This document shows, piece after piece, positions 1-8,449 of a DNA stretch of 64,000 bases. The translations under genes were made by a program, and so were the position numbers. The stretch's first letter is position 1. Each line of letters opens with the position of its first letter. Source of the stretch: an uncultured Lachnospiraceae bacterium (GTDB lineage Bacteria > Bacillota > Clostridia > Lachnospirales > Lachnospiraceae); assembly GCA_910579465.1 (NCBI GenBank), contig CAJTUB010000001.1:310001-374000 (forward strand). Direction: 5' to 3'. The notes under the pieces are model-generated. The model was not told the DNA's origin, ran no database searches, and saw only the letters and a list, made by a program, of their open reading frames with translations.

Positions 1-2
1 AG

Positions 3-1514
3 GAGGTGACGGCGGGGAAACGTGCCGCCTGTGTGACTGCACTGCAGGGGCAGCATCCGGAGCTGACCGGACAGGGGGTGCTGGTTGCGGTGATTGATTC
101 GGGAATTGACTATACCCATCCGGATTTCCGGAATGAGGACGGTACGACAAGGATTGCCGCACTCTGGGACCAGACAGCCAGGGGAGAGGGGATGCCTCCG
201 GCGGGCTATTTTTCCGGCGTTCTTTATGCGAAGGAGCAGATTGATGCAGCACTGAGGGGAGAGCAGAATGCAGACGGAGGAAATCCGGTGCCGGAGGTGG
301 ATTTAAGCGGACACGGGACGCATGTGGCGGGAATTGCCGCCGGAAACGGGCGTGCCTCGGGTGGACGCTACCGGGGAGTCGCCTATGAAAGTACACTCTT
401 GATTGTAAAGCTCGGAGGGACACAGGTAGATCCGTTTCCACAGACAGCAAACCTGATGACAGCGGTGGATTTTTGCGTGCGCTATGCAGCAGCTGCAGGA
501 CTTCCGCTTAGTATCAATCTTTCTTTTGGAAACAGTGAGGGCGCGCATGACGGTCAGAGCCTTTTGGAGACCTATCTGGATGCAGTTTCCCTTTATGGAA
601 GGAACAGTATCTGTATAGGCACCGGGAATGACGGGAACGCAGGACGGCATGTCGGCGGGGTTTTCCCGAAGGGGACGGGAAATGAAGCAGGAGCGGAGGA
701 AGAGGTGCTTTTTACGGTCGGAAACAGGGAAAGCAGGCTGCAGATGGGGCTCTGGCTCAATGCCATTGATACGGTAGAGCTGTCGCTGGTATCGCCGTCC
801 GGGACAGTGCGGAGGCTGCCGGAGGACCTCCGGGGAAGTGGTACGGCAGTCAAGGGATATCCGGCAGCAGGCGGCACCGTATTAAACTTCGGAAGCTCGG
901 TGGCGGAGGTATTTGTGGGAGAGGCAACGCCGTACCGCGGGATACGGGAAATTTCGATTACACTGCGCGGAAAAAACGGGGAAATTGAACCCGGGACATG
1001 GAGAATCCTGATGAATCCGGTACGGATTCTGGAAGGTGTTTATGACATCTGGCTTGCACGGAGCGGACAGAATACCCTGACCCGCTTTCTGCAGCCGACG
1101 CCTGAGCGGACATTGACGATTCCCTCGACAGCCGCAAGACCGGTTGCTGTGGCAGCATTTGATGCGAGAACCAGCAGTATTGCTGCATTTTCCGGCAGAG
1201 GATATCCGAGGGCGGAGCAGTACATCAAACCGGATATTGCGGCGCCGGGCGTCGAGATTGTTTCCTGTGCGCCGGGAGGCGGATATACCGCAAAAACCGG
1301 AACGTCCATGGCGACTCCGTTTGTAACGGGAAGTGCGGCACTTTTGCTGCAATGGGGTATCATATTAGGAAACGACCCTTACCTTTATGGAGAGAGACTG
1401 AAAGCGTTTCTTATCCAGGGGGCGGAAAAGCTGCCGGGGCTTACGGAATACCCGAACTCTTATGTGGGCTGGGGAACCTTATGCGTGGCGGAGAGCCTGC
1501 GTCTGATGGAGTGA
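3..1514 (+). CDS. Subtilisin-like S8 serine peptidase, Csp-like, 5' end outside window
   Basis: Secreted or spore-associated serine protease of family S8. The whole catalytic triad is visible. Numbering from the GTG at position 6, Asp31 lies in VIDSGID, His103 in GHGTHVAG and Ser434 in GTSMATPF. Between His and Ser a roughly 130-residue beta-rich stretch (about residues 233-365) interrupts the fold. That is the layout of clostridial CspA/B/C germination proteases, which carry a jelly-roll insert there. The open frame runs to the left window edge, and the first GTG sits directly against AGGAG with no spacing, so the true N-terminus is upstream and missing. Protease activity is likely because the triad is intact. 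A role in spore germination is inference from family resemblance only. Confidence 0.85.
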   Translation, partial: EVTAGKRAACVTALQGQHPELTGQGVLVAVIDSGIDYTHPDFRNEDGTTRIAALWDQTARGEGMPPAGYFSGVLYAKEQIDAALRGEQNADGGNPVPEVDLSGHGTHVAGIAAGNGRASGGRYRGVAYESTLLIVKLGGTQVDPFPQTANLMTAVDFCVRYAAAAGLPLSINLSFGNSEGAHDGQSLLETYLDAVSLYGRNSICIGTGNDGNAGRHVGGVFPKGTGNEAGAEEEVLFTVGNRESRLQMGLWLNAIDTVELSLVSPSGTVRRLPEDLRGSGTAVKGYPAAGGTVLNFGSSVAEVFVGEATPYRGIREISITLRGKNGEIEPGTWRILMNPVRILEGVYDIWLARSGQNTLTRFLQPTPERTLTIPSTAARPVAVAAFDARTSSIAAFSGRGYPRAEQYIKPDIAAPGVEIVSCAPGGGYTAKTGTSMATPFVTGSAALLLQWGIILGNDPYLYGERLKAFLIQGAEKLPGLTEYPNSYVGWGTLCVAESLRLME

Positions 1515-1557
1515 GCGAGTGCCGTTCAAAAAATATAAAATTCAAGGTAAAAAGTCC

Positions 1558-1586
1558 TTGACAAATCCTTAAATCTGGCATATCAT
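1558..1586 (+). promoter_or_regulatory. Sigma-A type promoter of the metal-efflux operon
   Basis: TTGACA at 1558-1563 and TATCAT at 1581-1586 are separated by 17 bases. They lie directly upstream of a palindromic operator and the ArsR gene. Confidence 0.8.
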
Positions 1587-1588
1587 AA

Positions 1589-1612
1589 ACATATGAACAG
1601 TTGTTCAAATGT
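1589..1612 (+). promoter_or_regulatory. ArsR/SmtB-type operator palindrome
   Basis: Two 11-base arms, ACATATGAACA and TGTTCAAATGT, flank a 2-base centre and match at 10 of 11 positions. This is the shape of ArsR/SmtB operators. It begins 2 bases after the -10 box and so covers the transcription start, as expected for autorepression by the regulator encoded just downstream. Confidence 0.8.
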
Positions 1613-1637
1613 TTGTCGAAAGAGCGGAGGTGAACAG

Positions 1638-1997
1638 ATGGAGAAAGACGGTGCAGAGTGTTGTGACGTTGTCTGCGTACACGATGAGCTTTTGCGGAAG
1701 GTGAATGCACAGCTGCCGCAGGAGGAAGTGCTTTATGATTTGGCAGAGCTTTTTAAGGTGTTCGGGGACTCTACAAGAATCCGGATTCTGTTTGTGCTGT
1801 TTGAGGCGGAGGTGTGCGTGTGTGACCTGGCAGAAGCGTTACATATGACGCAGTCTGCGGTTTCCCATCAGCTGAAAATACTGAAGCAGGCAAAGCTGGT
1901 CAACAGCAGGAGAGAGGGAAAGTCCGTGTTTTATTCCCTGGCGGATGACCATGTACGGACAATGATCGGGCAGGGGTTAGAGCATATTGAAGAGTAG
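1638..1997 (+). CDS. ArsR/SmtB family metal-sensing repressor (CadC-like)
   Basis: Winged-helix repressor of 119 residues that probably releases its operator when Zn, Cd or Pb is bound. The core reads FKVFGDSTRIRIL, then MTQSAVSHQLKIL as the recognition helix region, then a beta-wing (SRREGKSVFYSL). Cysteines stand where CadC binds metal: CCDVVC near the N-terminus and EVCVCDLAEA before helix 4. I chose the ATG at 1638 because GGAGGTG lies 5 bases upstream. An earlier in-frame ATG at 1593 falls inside the operator and has no ribosome site. First gene of an operon with an HMA protein and a P-type ATPase. The family is certain; the exact metal is inferred from the ATPase. Confidence 0.9.
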   Translation: MEKDGAECCDVVCVHDELLRKVNAQLPQEEVLYDLAELFKVFGDSTRIRILFVLFEAEVCVCDLAEALHMTQSAVSHQLKILKQAKLVNSRREGKSVFYSLADDHVRTMIGQGLEHIEE

Positions 1998-2015
1998 AAA
2001 ATAAGGAGGCAGATT

Positions 2016-2234
2016 ATGAAGAAGAAGTTCAAATTGCAGGGGCTGGACTGCGCAAACTGTGCGGCAAAGATGGAAGAGGCGATTAAGAAGGTCGAGGGCG
2101 TGGAGAATGCAGGCGTCAGCTTTATGACGCAGAGGCTTACGATTGAGGCAGAAGAGAGCCGGATGGACGAGATTATGAAGCAGGTAGTGCTCCTTTGCAA
2201 AAAGATAGAGCCGGATTGCGAAATTCTTTTGTAG
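2016..2234 (+). CDS. Free-standing heavy-metal-associated (HMA) domain protein
   Basis: A 72-residue protein consisting of one HMA domain. The metal-binding loop GLDCANCAAK near residues 9-18 carries the CxxC pair, followed by the usual beta-alpha-beta pattern. HMA domains are normally fused to the N-terminus of CadA/ZntA-type ATPases. Here the domain is a separate gene 16 bases upstream of an ATPase that lacks one, so it probably delivers metal to that pump or acts as its detached regulatory domain. An AAGGAGG-type site precedes the ATG. Confidence 0.88.
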   Translation: MKKKFKLQGLDCANCAAKMEEAIKKVEGVENAGVSFMTQRLTIEAEESRMDEIMKQVVLLCKKIEPDCEILL

Positions 2235-2250
2235 AAAAGGAGGTGCCGGA

Positions 2251-4119
2251 ATGACAAAAAAGCAGAAAGCGGTATTGCTCCGGATTCTGGTTTCCTTCTG
2301 TTTTTTTGCAGGACTGCTGATTGCAAAGTATACCGGAGGATTTGAAGCGATAGGGGAGCCTCTGGCAGAGCCGGTGCTTTGTCTTGCGGTTTATCTGCTC
2401 ATCGGGTATGACATCATTTGGAAGGCGGCAAAAAACATCAGGCGCGGGCAGATATTTGATGAAAATTTCCTGATGATGATAGCGACCTTCGGCGCCTTTT
2501 TCGTCGGGGAATACCCGGAGGCAGTCGCCGTCATGCTCTTTTATCAGACAGGAGAGCTGTTTCAGGGCTATGCGGTCGGGAAGTCGCGCCGCGCGATTTC
2601 CGATATGATGGACATCTGTCCCGAGTATGCCAATCTGGAGGAGGACGGTGCACTGCGGGAGGTAGAGCCGGATGAGGTAAAGGTCGGAAGCATTATTGTA
2701 ATAAAGCCAGGGGAACGTGTTCCGTTAGACGGCGTTGTACTCACGGGAGAGTCCCTGCTCGATACGTCCGCCCTGACCGGGGAGTCCGTCCCGCGGGGGA
2801 TTGCGCCGGGCGATGCGATTATCAGCGGCTGCGTAAACGGCAGCGGAATGCTGCGGGTGCGTGTGACAAAGGAGTTTGAAGATTCTACTGTTGCTAAAAT
2901 ACTGGAGCTGGTCGAGGATGCAGGCAGCAGAAAGGCAAAAACAGAGAATTTTATTACAAAGTTTGCAAGATACTATACACCAGTGGTGACGATTGGCGCG
3001 CTGCTTCTGGCGCTTGTGCCGCCGCTTGTGACCGGCGGAAGTTTCGGGGAATGGATTCACAAGGCATGCATTTTCCTTGTTGTCTCCTGTCCGTGTGCGC
3101 TTGTGATTTCTGTACCGTTAGGCTTTTTCGGAGGAATCGGCGCGGCGTCAAAAATCGGCGTGCTGGTCAAGGGGAGCAATTATCTGGAGGTCCTTGCGGG
3201 AGTGACTACGGTGGTATTTGATAAGACCGGGACGCTGACGAAGGGAGAGTTCAAGGTAAGTCAGGTGCTGCCGCAGGGGGTAAGTCGCGAAGAGCTGACA
3301 GAGCTTGCCGCATTAGGAGAAAGCTATTCCAATCACCCGATTGCGGGAGCGCTGCGGGAGGCATACCGGAAGGAGCCGGAGCTTGCAAGAGTATCTGACG
3401 CCACAGAGCTTGCGGGCTTAGGAATCCGGGTTCTTGTGGACAAAAGGGAAGTCCTGCTAGGAAATGAAAAGCTGATGAAGCAGAACAGCATTGCCTATGT
3501 ACCGGCGAAAAGCAGCGGGACGGTGGTGTATGTAGCAGCAGACGGCGTGTTTCTGGGCAGTATCGTGATTTCGGACAGCATTAAGGACGGGGCTAAGGAG
3601 GCTCTTGTCCGGATGCGGCAGGCGGGCGTAAAGCGTATCGTGATGCTGACCGGCGACCGGGAGGAAGCGGCACAGGCAGCAGCGCAGGAGCTTGCTCTGG
3701 ATGAGGTTCATGCGGAGCTTCTGCCGGGTGATAAGGTTGCGCTGTTTGAAAAACTTCTGGAGAACCGGGAGGAAAAGGAAAGAATTGCGTTTGTAGGCGA
3801 CGGAATCAACGATGCGCCGGTGCTTACAAGGGCAGATGCCGGAATTGCCATGGGAAGCATGGGCTCGGATGCGGCAATCGAAGCGGCAGACGTCGTGCTG
3901 ATGGATGATAACATCGAAAAGATTGCGTCCGTCATCCGGATTGCGAGAAAGACACTTGCTGCAGTAAAGCAGAATATTGTCTTTGCCCTTTCGGTGAAGG
4001 CGGTTGTGCTTATGCTCGGGGCATTTGGCGTGGCAACAATGTGGGAAGCGGTTTTTGCAGATGTCGGCGTTTCGGTGCTTGCGATTTTAAATTCCATGCG
4101 TATCCTCAAAATGAAATAA
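2251..4119 (+). CDS. cadA: Zn/Cd/Pb-exporting P1B-type ATPase
   Basis: Membrane pump of 622 residues that expels divalent soft metals using ATP. The sequence shows hydrophobic N-terminal segments, TGES in the actuator domain, the metal-binding CPC (Cys280-Pro281-Cys282) followed by ALVISVP, the phosphorylated aspartate in DKTGTLT (Asp324), NHPIAGA in the nucleotide domain and GDGINDAP in the hinge. CPC(x4)SxP together with ADVGVS in the last membrane segment is the signature of the Zn/Cd/Pb subgroup rather than copper pumps. It has no N-terminal HMA domain; one is encoded just upstream. Third gene of the ArsR-controlled operon, with AAGGAGG before the start. Confidence 0.93.
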   Translation: MTKKQKAVLLRILVSFCFFAGLLIAKYTGGFEAIGEPLAEPVLCLAVYLLIGYDIIWKAAKNIRRGQIFDENFLMMIATFGAFFVGEYPEAVAVMLFYQTGELFQGYAVGKSRRAISDMMDICPEYANLEEDGALREVEPDEVKVGSIIVIKPGERVPLDGVVLTGESLLDTSALTGESVPRGIAPGDAIISGCVNGSGMLRVRVTKEFEDSTVAKILELVEDAGSRKAKTENFITKFARYYTPVVTIGALLLALVPPLVTGGSFGEWIHKACIFLVVSCPCALVISVPLGFFGGIGAASKIGVLVKGSNYLEVLAGVTTVVFDKTGTLTKGEFKVSQVLPQGVSREELTELAALGESYSNHPIAGALREAYRKEPELARVSDATELAGLGIRVLVDKREVLLGNEKLMKQNSIAYVPAKSSGTVVYVAADGVFLGSIVISDSIKDGAKEALVRMRQAGVKRIVMLTGDREEAAQAAAQELALDEVHAELLPGDKVALFEKLLENREEKERIAFVGDGINDAPVLTRADAGIAMGSMGSDAAIEAADVVLMDDNIEKIASVIRIARKTLAAVKQNIVFALSVKAVVLMLGAFGVATMWEAVFADVGVSVLAILNSMRILKMK

Positions 4120-4176
4120 ATGAGGGAAAATTCCGGCCGGCTTGGAAGAAATAGAAGATTTCGGTGAAAATGTGTC

Positions 4177-4205
4177 TTGCTTTCCTTAAAATTATATATT
4201 ACAAT
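4177..4205 (+). promoter_or_regulatory. Promoter of the PurF-like gene
   Basis: TTGCTT at 4177-4182 and TACAAT at 4200-4205 with a 17-base spacer, 40 bases upstream of the ATG at 4246. Nothing else is evident between 4120 and 4245. Confidence 0.65.
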
Positions 4206-4245
4206 AAATGGCATGGTGGTACACATTTAGACGGAGGAAAAACAA

Positions 4246-5655
4246 ATGGGCGGTTTTTTTGCAGTAGCTTCAAACGAGGATTGCGTTTTTGATTTGTTTT
4301 TTGGTACGGATTATCATTCCCATCTCGGAACGAGACGCGGAGGTATGGCGGTATACGGAAAGAACGGGTTTGACCGTTCGATTCACAATATTGAAAATTC
4401 GCCGTTCCGGACGAAGTTTGAGAAGGATGTCCATGAGATGAAGGGGAATATCGGTATCGGCTGTATTTCGGATTATGAGCCGCAGCCGCTGCTGGTACGT
4501 TCCCATCACGGCACCTATTCCATTATCACGGTAGGTAAAATCAATAATCTGGACGAGCTGGTAAAGGATGTCTTCCACTCCGGAACCTCGCACTTTCTGG
4601 AGATGAGCGGCGGTGATATCAATGCAACGGAGCTGGTGGCGGCGCTGATTAACAAAAAGGAGAATATTGTAGACGGTATCCGGTACGCGCAGGATGTTAT
4701 CAAGGGCTCCATGAGTATTCTGCTGATGACGCCGAAGGGGATTTATGCAGCGCGGGATAAGTACGGCAGGACCCCGATTGCCATCGGAAAGAAGGAGGGA
4801 GCGTTTTGTGCTTCCTTTGAGTGCTTTGCGTATCTGAATCTGGGCTATCAGGACTATAAGGAGCTGGGTCCGGGAGAGATTGTCGTAATGACGCCGGAAG
4901 AGGTGATTACGCTTGTAAAGCCGGGAGAGGAGATGCGGATTTGTACGTTTCTCTGGGTATATTACGGTTATCCGTCTTCCTCTTATGAGGGAGTCAGTGT
5001 GGAGCAGATGCGGTATAACTGTGGTGCGAAGCTGGCGCAGCGTGACCACGGCAGCGTAAAGCCGGATAGCGTTGCGGGAGTTCCGGATTCGGGGACACCG
5101 CATGCAATCGGCTATGCCAATGCGTCCGGCGTGCCGTTTTCAAGGCCTTTTATTAAGTATACGCCGACCTGGCCGCGTTCCTTTATGCCGACGATACAGA
5201 GCAGGCGGAACCTGATTGCAAGGATGAAGCTGCTTCCGGTGCACGACCTGATTCAGAACAAGAGTCTTCTTTTAATTGATGATTCCATTGTGCGCGGCAC
5301 ACAGTTAAGCGAGACGACGGAGTTTTTGTACCAGAGCGGTGCAAAGGAGGTTCATATCCGTCCGGCATGTCCTCCGCTGCTATTCGGCTGTAAGTATCTG
5401 AACTTTTCCCGTTCGACTTCGGAGATGGATCTTATTACGAGGCGTGTCATTGCGGAGCGGGAGGGTGATAAAAAGGATATTGACTTTGAGCAGTATGTCA
5501 ATCCGGAAACGGACAAGTACCAGGATATGGTCGAGCAGATCCGCCAGAAGCTTAAGTTTACTTCCCTCCGGTTCCATCGTCTGGACGATATGATTGAGTC
5601 GGTCGGCATCAATCCGTGCAAATTATGCACATATTGCTGGAGTGGAAAAGAATAA
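4246..5655 (+). CDS. Amidophosphoribosyltransferase-like protein without the glutaminase cysteine
   Basis: A 469-residue protein with the PurF layout: an N-terminal Ntn-type glutaminase-like domain and a C-terminal phosphoribosyltransferase domain. The PRPP loop is intact (IDDSIVRG, residues 344-351). Cysteines that bind the 4Fe-4S cluster in Bacillus PurF have counterparts here: Cys233 in RICTF, Cys382 in FGCKYL, and Cys458/461/464 in CKLCTYC. However, the protein begins MGGFFA, so the catalytic cysteine that canonical PurF exposes at its N-terminus is replaced by glycine. Glutamine-dependent chemistry should be impossible. It could use free ammonia or another acceptor, or have a regulatory role. 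AGGAGG precedes the start. No purine genes lie nearby, so this may not be the cell's purine-pathway PurF. Confidence 0.85.
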   Translation: MGGFFAVASNEDCVFDLFFGTDYHSHLGTRRGGMAVYGKNGFDRSIHNIENSPFRTKFEKDVHEMKGNIGIGCISDYEPQPLLVRSHHGTYSIITVGKINNLDELVKDVFHSGTSHFLEMSGGDINATELVAALINKKENIVDGIRYAQDVIKGSMSILLMTPKGIYAARDKYGRTPIAIGKKEGAFCASFECFAYLNLGYQDYKELGPGEIVVMTPEEVITLVKPGEEMRICTFLWVYYGYPSSSYEGVSVEQMRYNCGAKLAQRDHGSVKPDSVAGVPDSGTPHAIGYANASGVPFSRPFIKYTPTWPRSFMPTIQSRRNLIARMKLLPVHDLIQNKSLLLIDDSIVRGTQLSETTEFLYQSGAKEVHIRPACPPLLFGCKYLNFSRSTSEMDLITRRVIAEREGDKKDIDFEQYVNPETDKYQDMVEQIRQKLKFTSLRFHRLDDMIESVGINPCKLCTYCWSGKE

Positions 5656-5730
5656 CAGCTTCCAGGGCAATATTTCGGAGAATAGCGTGCATACTAACCT
5701 TACTGTTTAAGAAAGAAACGGAGGGTTGGT

Positions 5731-6525
5731 ATGCCGGCAACTTATACACATTTCAGGTTCGGACAGGAGGTCAGGCAGCGTCTGTCGCCTAAGCTGCAGG
5801 GTATCATTGCAGAGGCGGGAGACCTGTATGACATAGGACTGTACGGACCTGATATTTTATTTTATTATCATGCGGCAGTGGCAAATCCGGTCAGTCTGAC
5901 CGGATTTCGTATGCATAAGAAAAATGCATACGGTTTCTTTACGCGCAGTCTTTCTCTGACAACAGACGAGAAGTCTCTTGCGTATCTGTTCGGGTTTATC
6001 TGTCATTTCGCCCTGGACGGAAGGTGCCATGACTATATCGAGGAATATGAAAAAAAATATGGCGTAAGGCATCTGGAAATCGAGGCGGAGCTGGACCGGA
6101 GCCTTATGGTAGGAGACGGACTGAATCCCTTTGAATATCCGCTTGCAGGTCATGTGGTGCCTTCCCGGGAAAACGCAGAGGTAATCCGGCGCTTTTTCCC
6201 GGTGCTCTCGGTACGCCAGATTAAAGGGGCACTGAGGGATATGTTGCGGTGCCATCACTTTCTTTCGGCAAAGGGGGCGATGAAGCGCGCCACCCTGCAG
6301 GTACTTTTTTCAGTGACGGGAACCTACCGTCTGCTGTACAGTCTGGTAATACACAAGCGCCCGAGCCCGCGCTGTATGGAAAGCTGCCGGGATTTAAAGA
6401 AGATTTACTGGCAGACCGTAGATATCGCGGTAAGCATGATTGAGGAGTATATGGAGGTAAAAGCGAGGAAAGGGAGGCTGGGGGAACGGTTCTACAGAAG
6501 CTTTGCGGCGGAGGAGGCAGGGTGA
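5731..6525 (+). CDS. Zinc-dependent phospholipase C-like protein
   Basis: A 264-residue soluble-looking protein with the motifs of the zinc-dependent phospholipase C / S1-P1 nuclease-like family: THFRFG at residues 6-11, GPDILFYYH around residue 40, and GFICHFALD around residue 90. These supply the His and Asp residues that bind zinc in the family. There is no signal peptide, which argues for a cytoplasmic hydrolase rather than a secreted toxin. The start has GGAGG 8 bases upstream. It stands alone between a PurF-like gene and a structured intergenic element. Substrate unknown. Confidence 0.75.
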   Translation: MPATYTHFRFGQEVRQRLSPKLQGIIAEAGDLYDIGLYGPDILFYYHAAVANPVSLTGFRMHKKNAYGFFTRSLSLTTDEKSLAYLFGFICHFALDGRCHDYIEEYEKKYGVRHLEIEAELDRSLMVGDGLNPFEYPLAGHVVPSRENAEVIRRFFPVLSVRQIKGALRDMLRCHHFLSAKGAMKRATLQVLFSVTGTYRLLYSLVIHKRPSPRCMESCRDLKKIYWQTVDIAVSMIEEYMEVKARKGRLGERFYRSFAAEEAG

Positions 6526-6537
6526 GGGACTGTCGCA

Positions 6538-6931
6538 CGAAGCACTCTCTTCTTACAAGCGGGGAAAGGAAAGCGTTATACTGTACAGAGGAAAGCCACT
6601 ACCTTATTTTTGCAGGCGCGAACACTCCGCCGGACTTCCTCTAAGTGCTGCTAAGCCGCTCGGTGGCGTCCTCGCGCCTAAGCAGTACTGAGGAAGCGTT
6701 GATGAAATCTCCGCTTCCTCAGAGCCTCCGGCGGATGCACACGGATTTGCCGCAGAATTTGCTGCTTCGCAGCGCAAATCCGGTGCGGGAAACGCTTTTA
6801 TCAGCGTTTCCCTAAGAGGCGATTCCGGCTCCGCTAAAAACCGCGGTCCTTCGGACAAATGCAAAAATAAGGTAGTGCTTTTCTCTGCACATTCAGGTTT
6901 TTAACCGCTTGTAAGAAGAGGGTGTGCTTCG
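6538..6931 (+). repeat. About 0.4-kb multi-hairpin element bounded by imperfect inverted repeats
   Basis: This fills most of the gap 6526-7039. The outer arms 6538-6562 and 6905-6931 share CTCTTCTTACAAGCGG with its complement. The second arms 6581-6613 and 6861-6892 share 17 identical bases (CACTACCTTATTTTTGC). The centre holds further perfect stems: GGCGCGA/TCGCGCC (6615 and 6672), GAGGAAGCG/CGCTTCCTC (6690 and 6712), CGGATTTG/CAAATCCG (6752 and 6774) and GGAAACGCT/AGCGTTTCC (6788 and 6803). Open frames on either strand show no recognisable protein. It is either a non-autonomous palindromic repeat or a structured RNA. Confidence 0.7.
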
Positions 6932-7039
6932 CGTAGCAGCCACCTCGCCGCTTTTTAAAAATCTGCAAATATTGGTGTAAAATACTTCATGTTATTATCT
7001 TAAGTTCAGATTATAATCATTTGACAATAACAACCATCA

Positions 7040-7068
7040 TTGCTTTTTTGGAAGAGGTTGTATATAAT
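7040..7068 (+). promoter_or_regulatory. Promoter of rarA
   Basis: TTGCTT at 7040-7045 and TATAAT at 7063-7068 with a 17-base spacer. A TTGACA at 7021 is too far from the -10 box to pair with it. Confidence 0.65.
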
Positions 7069-7116
7069 GAAAGCAGGGTAATTTTCCGTAAAGAGAGATT
7101 CGGCAGGAGGAAGGGC

Positions 7117-8439
7117 ATGGATTTGTTTGAATATATGCGGGCGGAGACCTCGAAAAAGGAGTCCCCGCTTGCGGCAAGGCTGAGACCGCGGACGTTGGAG
7201 GAGGTGGTGGGCCAGGAACATATTTTGGGCGAGGGAAAGCTTCTTTCCAGGGCTATCCGGGCGGACAAGCTGGGCTCCGTGATTTTTTATGGTCCGCCGG
7301 GAACAGGGAAGACGACGCTTGCGCAGGTGATTGCCCATACGACCAGCTCCGAGTTTACGCAGCTGAATGCGACGGTTGCCGGAAAGAAGGATATGGAGGA
7401 GGTCGTTGCGAAGGCAAAGGAGCTCCTTGGAATGTATGGGAAAAAAACGATTTTGTTTGTAGACGAGATTCACCGGTTTAATAAGAGCCAGCAGGATTAC
7501 CTTCTTCCGTTTGTGGAGGACGGCACGGTGTCCTTAATCGGCGCTACAACCGAGAATCCTTATTTTGAGGTCAACGGGGCATTGATTTCCCGTTCGGTGA
7601 TTTTTGAGCTGAAGCCTCTGTCCGTGGAAAGCATCGAGCAGCTGTTGCACCGTGCCCTCACGGATACGGAGCGGGGGCTCGGCTCCTATAAGGCGGTAGC
7701 GGAGCCAGAGGCGCTTGCGTTTCTGGCGGATGTGGCAAACGGGGATGCGCGGACCGCGTTGAATGCCATAGAGCTCGGTGTGCTGACGACGGAGCGCAGT
7801 GAGGACGGACTGATTCACATTACGAGGGAGGTGGCGTCCGACTGCATCCAGAAGCGCGTGTTGCGGTATGACAAAAACGGCGATAATCACTACGACAATA
7901 TTTCCGCGTTTATCAAAAGCATGCGGGGCTCCGACCCGGACGCGGCGGTGTATTACCTTGCTAAAATGCTTTATGCGGGAGAGGAGCCGGCGTTTGTTGC
8001 CAGACGGATTATGATTTGCGCGGCAGAGGATGTGTCGAACGCGGACCCGCAGGCGCTAGTCGTTGCGACGAGCGCGTCCCTTGCGGCGGAGCGCCTCGGT
8101 ATGCCGGAGGCACAGATTGTACTGGCACAGGCGGCAGCCTATGTCGCCTGTGCACCGAAGAGCAATTCGGCAGTCAGCGCCATATCAAAGGCGATGGACT
8201 ATGTGGCAACCCATAAAACGGAGCCGGTTCCGGCGCATTTGATGGACGCCCATTATAAGGGCTCGGCAAAGCTCGGACACGGGCTCGGATACCAGTATGC
8301 GCATTCTTTTCCGAACCACTATGTGGAGCAGCAATACCTGCCGGACGGCGTTACAGGCGAGCGCTTTTACGAGCCGACGGAGCAGGGCTATGAAAAGACG
8401 CAGAAGGAATGGCTGGAGTTCTTAAAAAAGAAGCGCTAA
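7117..8439 (+). CDS. rarA: Replication-associated recombination protein A (AAA+ ATPase)
   Basis: Cytoplasmic clamp-loader-like AAA+ ATPase of the RarA/MgsA/WRNIP1 family that acts at stalled replication forks. Of 440 residues, Walker A is GPPGTGKTT starting at residue 59, Walker B is LFVDEIHRF, and sensor 1 is IGATTENPYF. The C-terminal tetramerisation domain ends with GLGYQYAHSFPNHYVEQQY, a family hallmark. The ATG at 7117 has AGGAGG 6 bases upstream. An upstream TTG at 7021 lies within the promoter region and is rejected. Followed 10 bases later by a small membrane protein. Confidence 0.95.
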   Translation: MDLFEYMRAETSKKESPLAARLRPRTLEEVVGQEHILGEGKLLSRAIRADKLGSVIFYGPPGTGKTTLAQVIAHTTSSEFTQLNATVAGKKDMEEVVAKAKELLGMYGKKTILFVDEIHRFNKSQQDYLLPFVEDGTVSLIGATTENPYFEVNGALISRSVIFELKPLSVESIEQLLHRALTDTERGLGSYKAVAEPEALAFLADVANGDARTALNAIELGVLTTERSEDGLIHITREVASDCIQKRVLRYDKNGDNHYDNISAFIKSMRGSDPDAAVYYLAKMLYAGEEPAFVARRIMICAAEDVSNADPQALVVATSASLAAERLGMPEAQIVLAQAAAYVACAPKSNSAVSAISKAMDYVATHKTEPVPAHLMDAHYKGSAKLGHGLGYQYAHSFPNHYVEQQYLPDGVTGERFYEPTEQGYEKTQKEWLEFLKKKR

Positions 8440-8449
8440 GGAGGATGGA

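Noticed and set aside
4270..5103. 277-codon open frame on the minus strand
   Set aside because: It lies entirely antisense to the PurF-like gene, has no recognisable domain and an Arg/Leu/His-rich shadow composition.
6604..6864. 86-codon minus-strand frame inside the multi-hairpin element
   Set aside because: Its codons coincide with inverted-repeat stems, there is no ribosome site and no recognisable family; more likely a by-product of the repeat.
7021..7116. N-terminal extension of rarA from a TTG start
   Set aside because: The extension covers the promoter and has no counterpart in RarA proteins; the ATG at 7117 has AGGAGG at the right distance.
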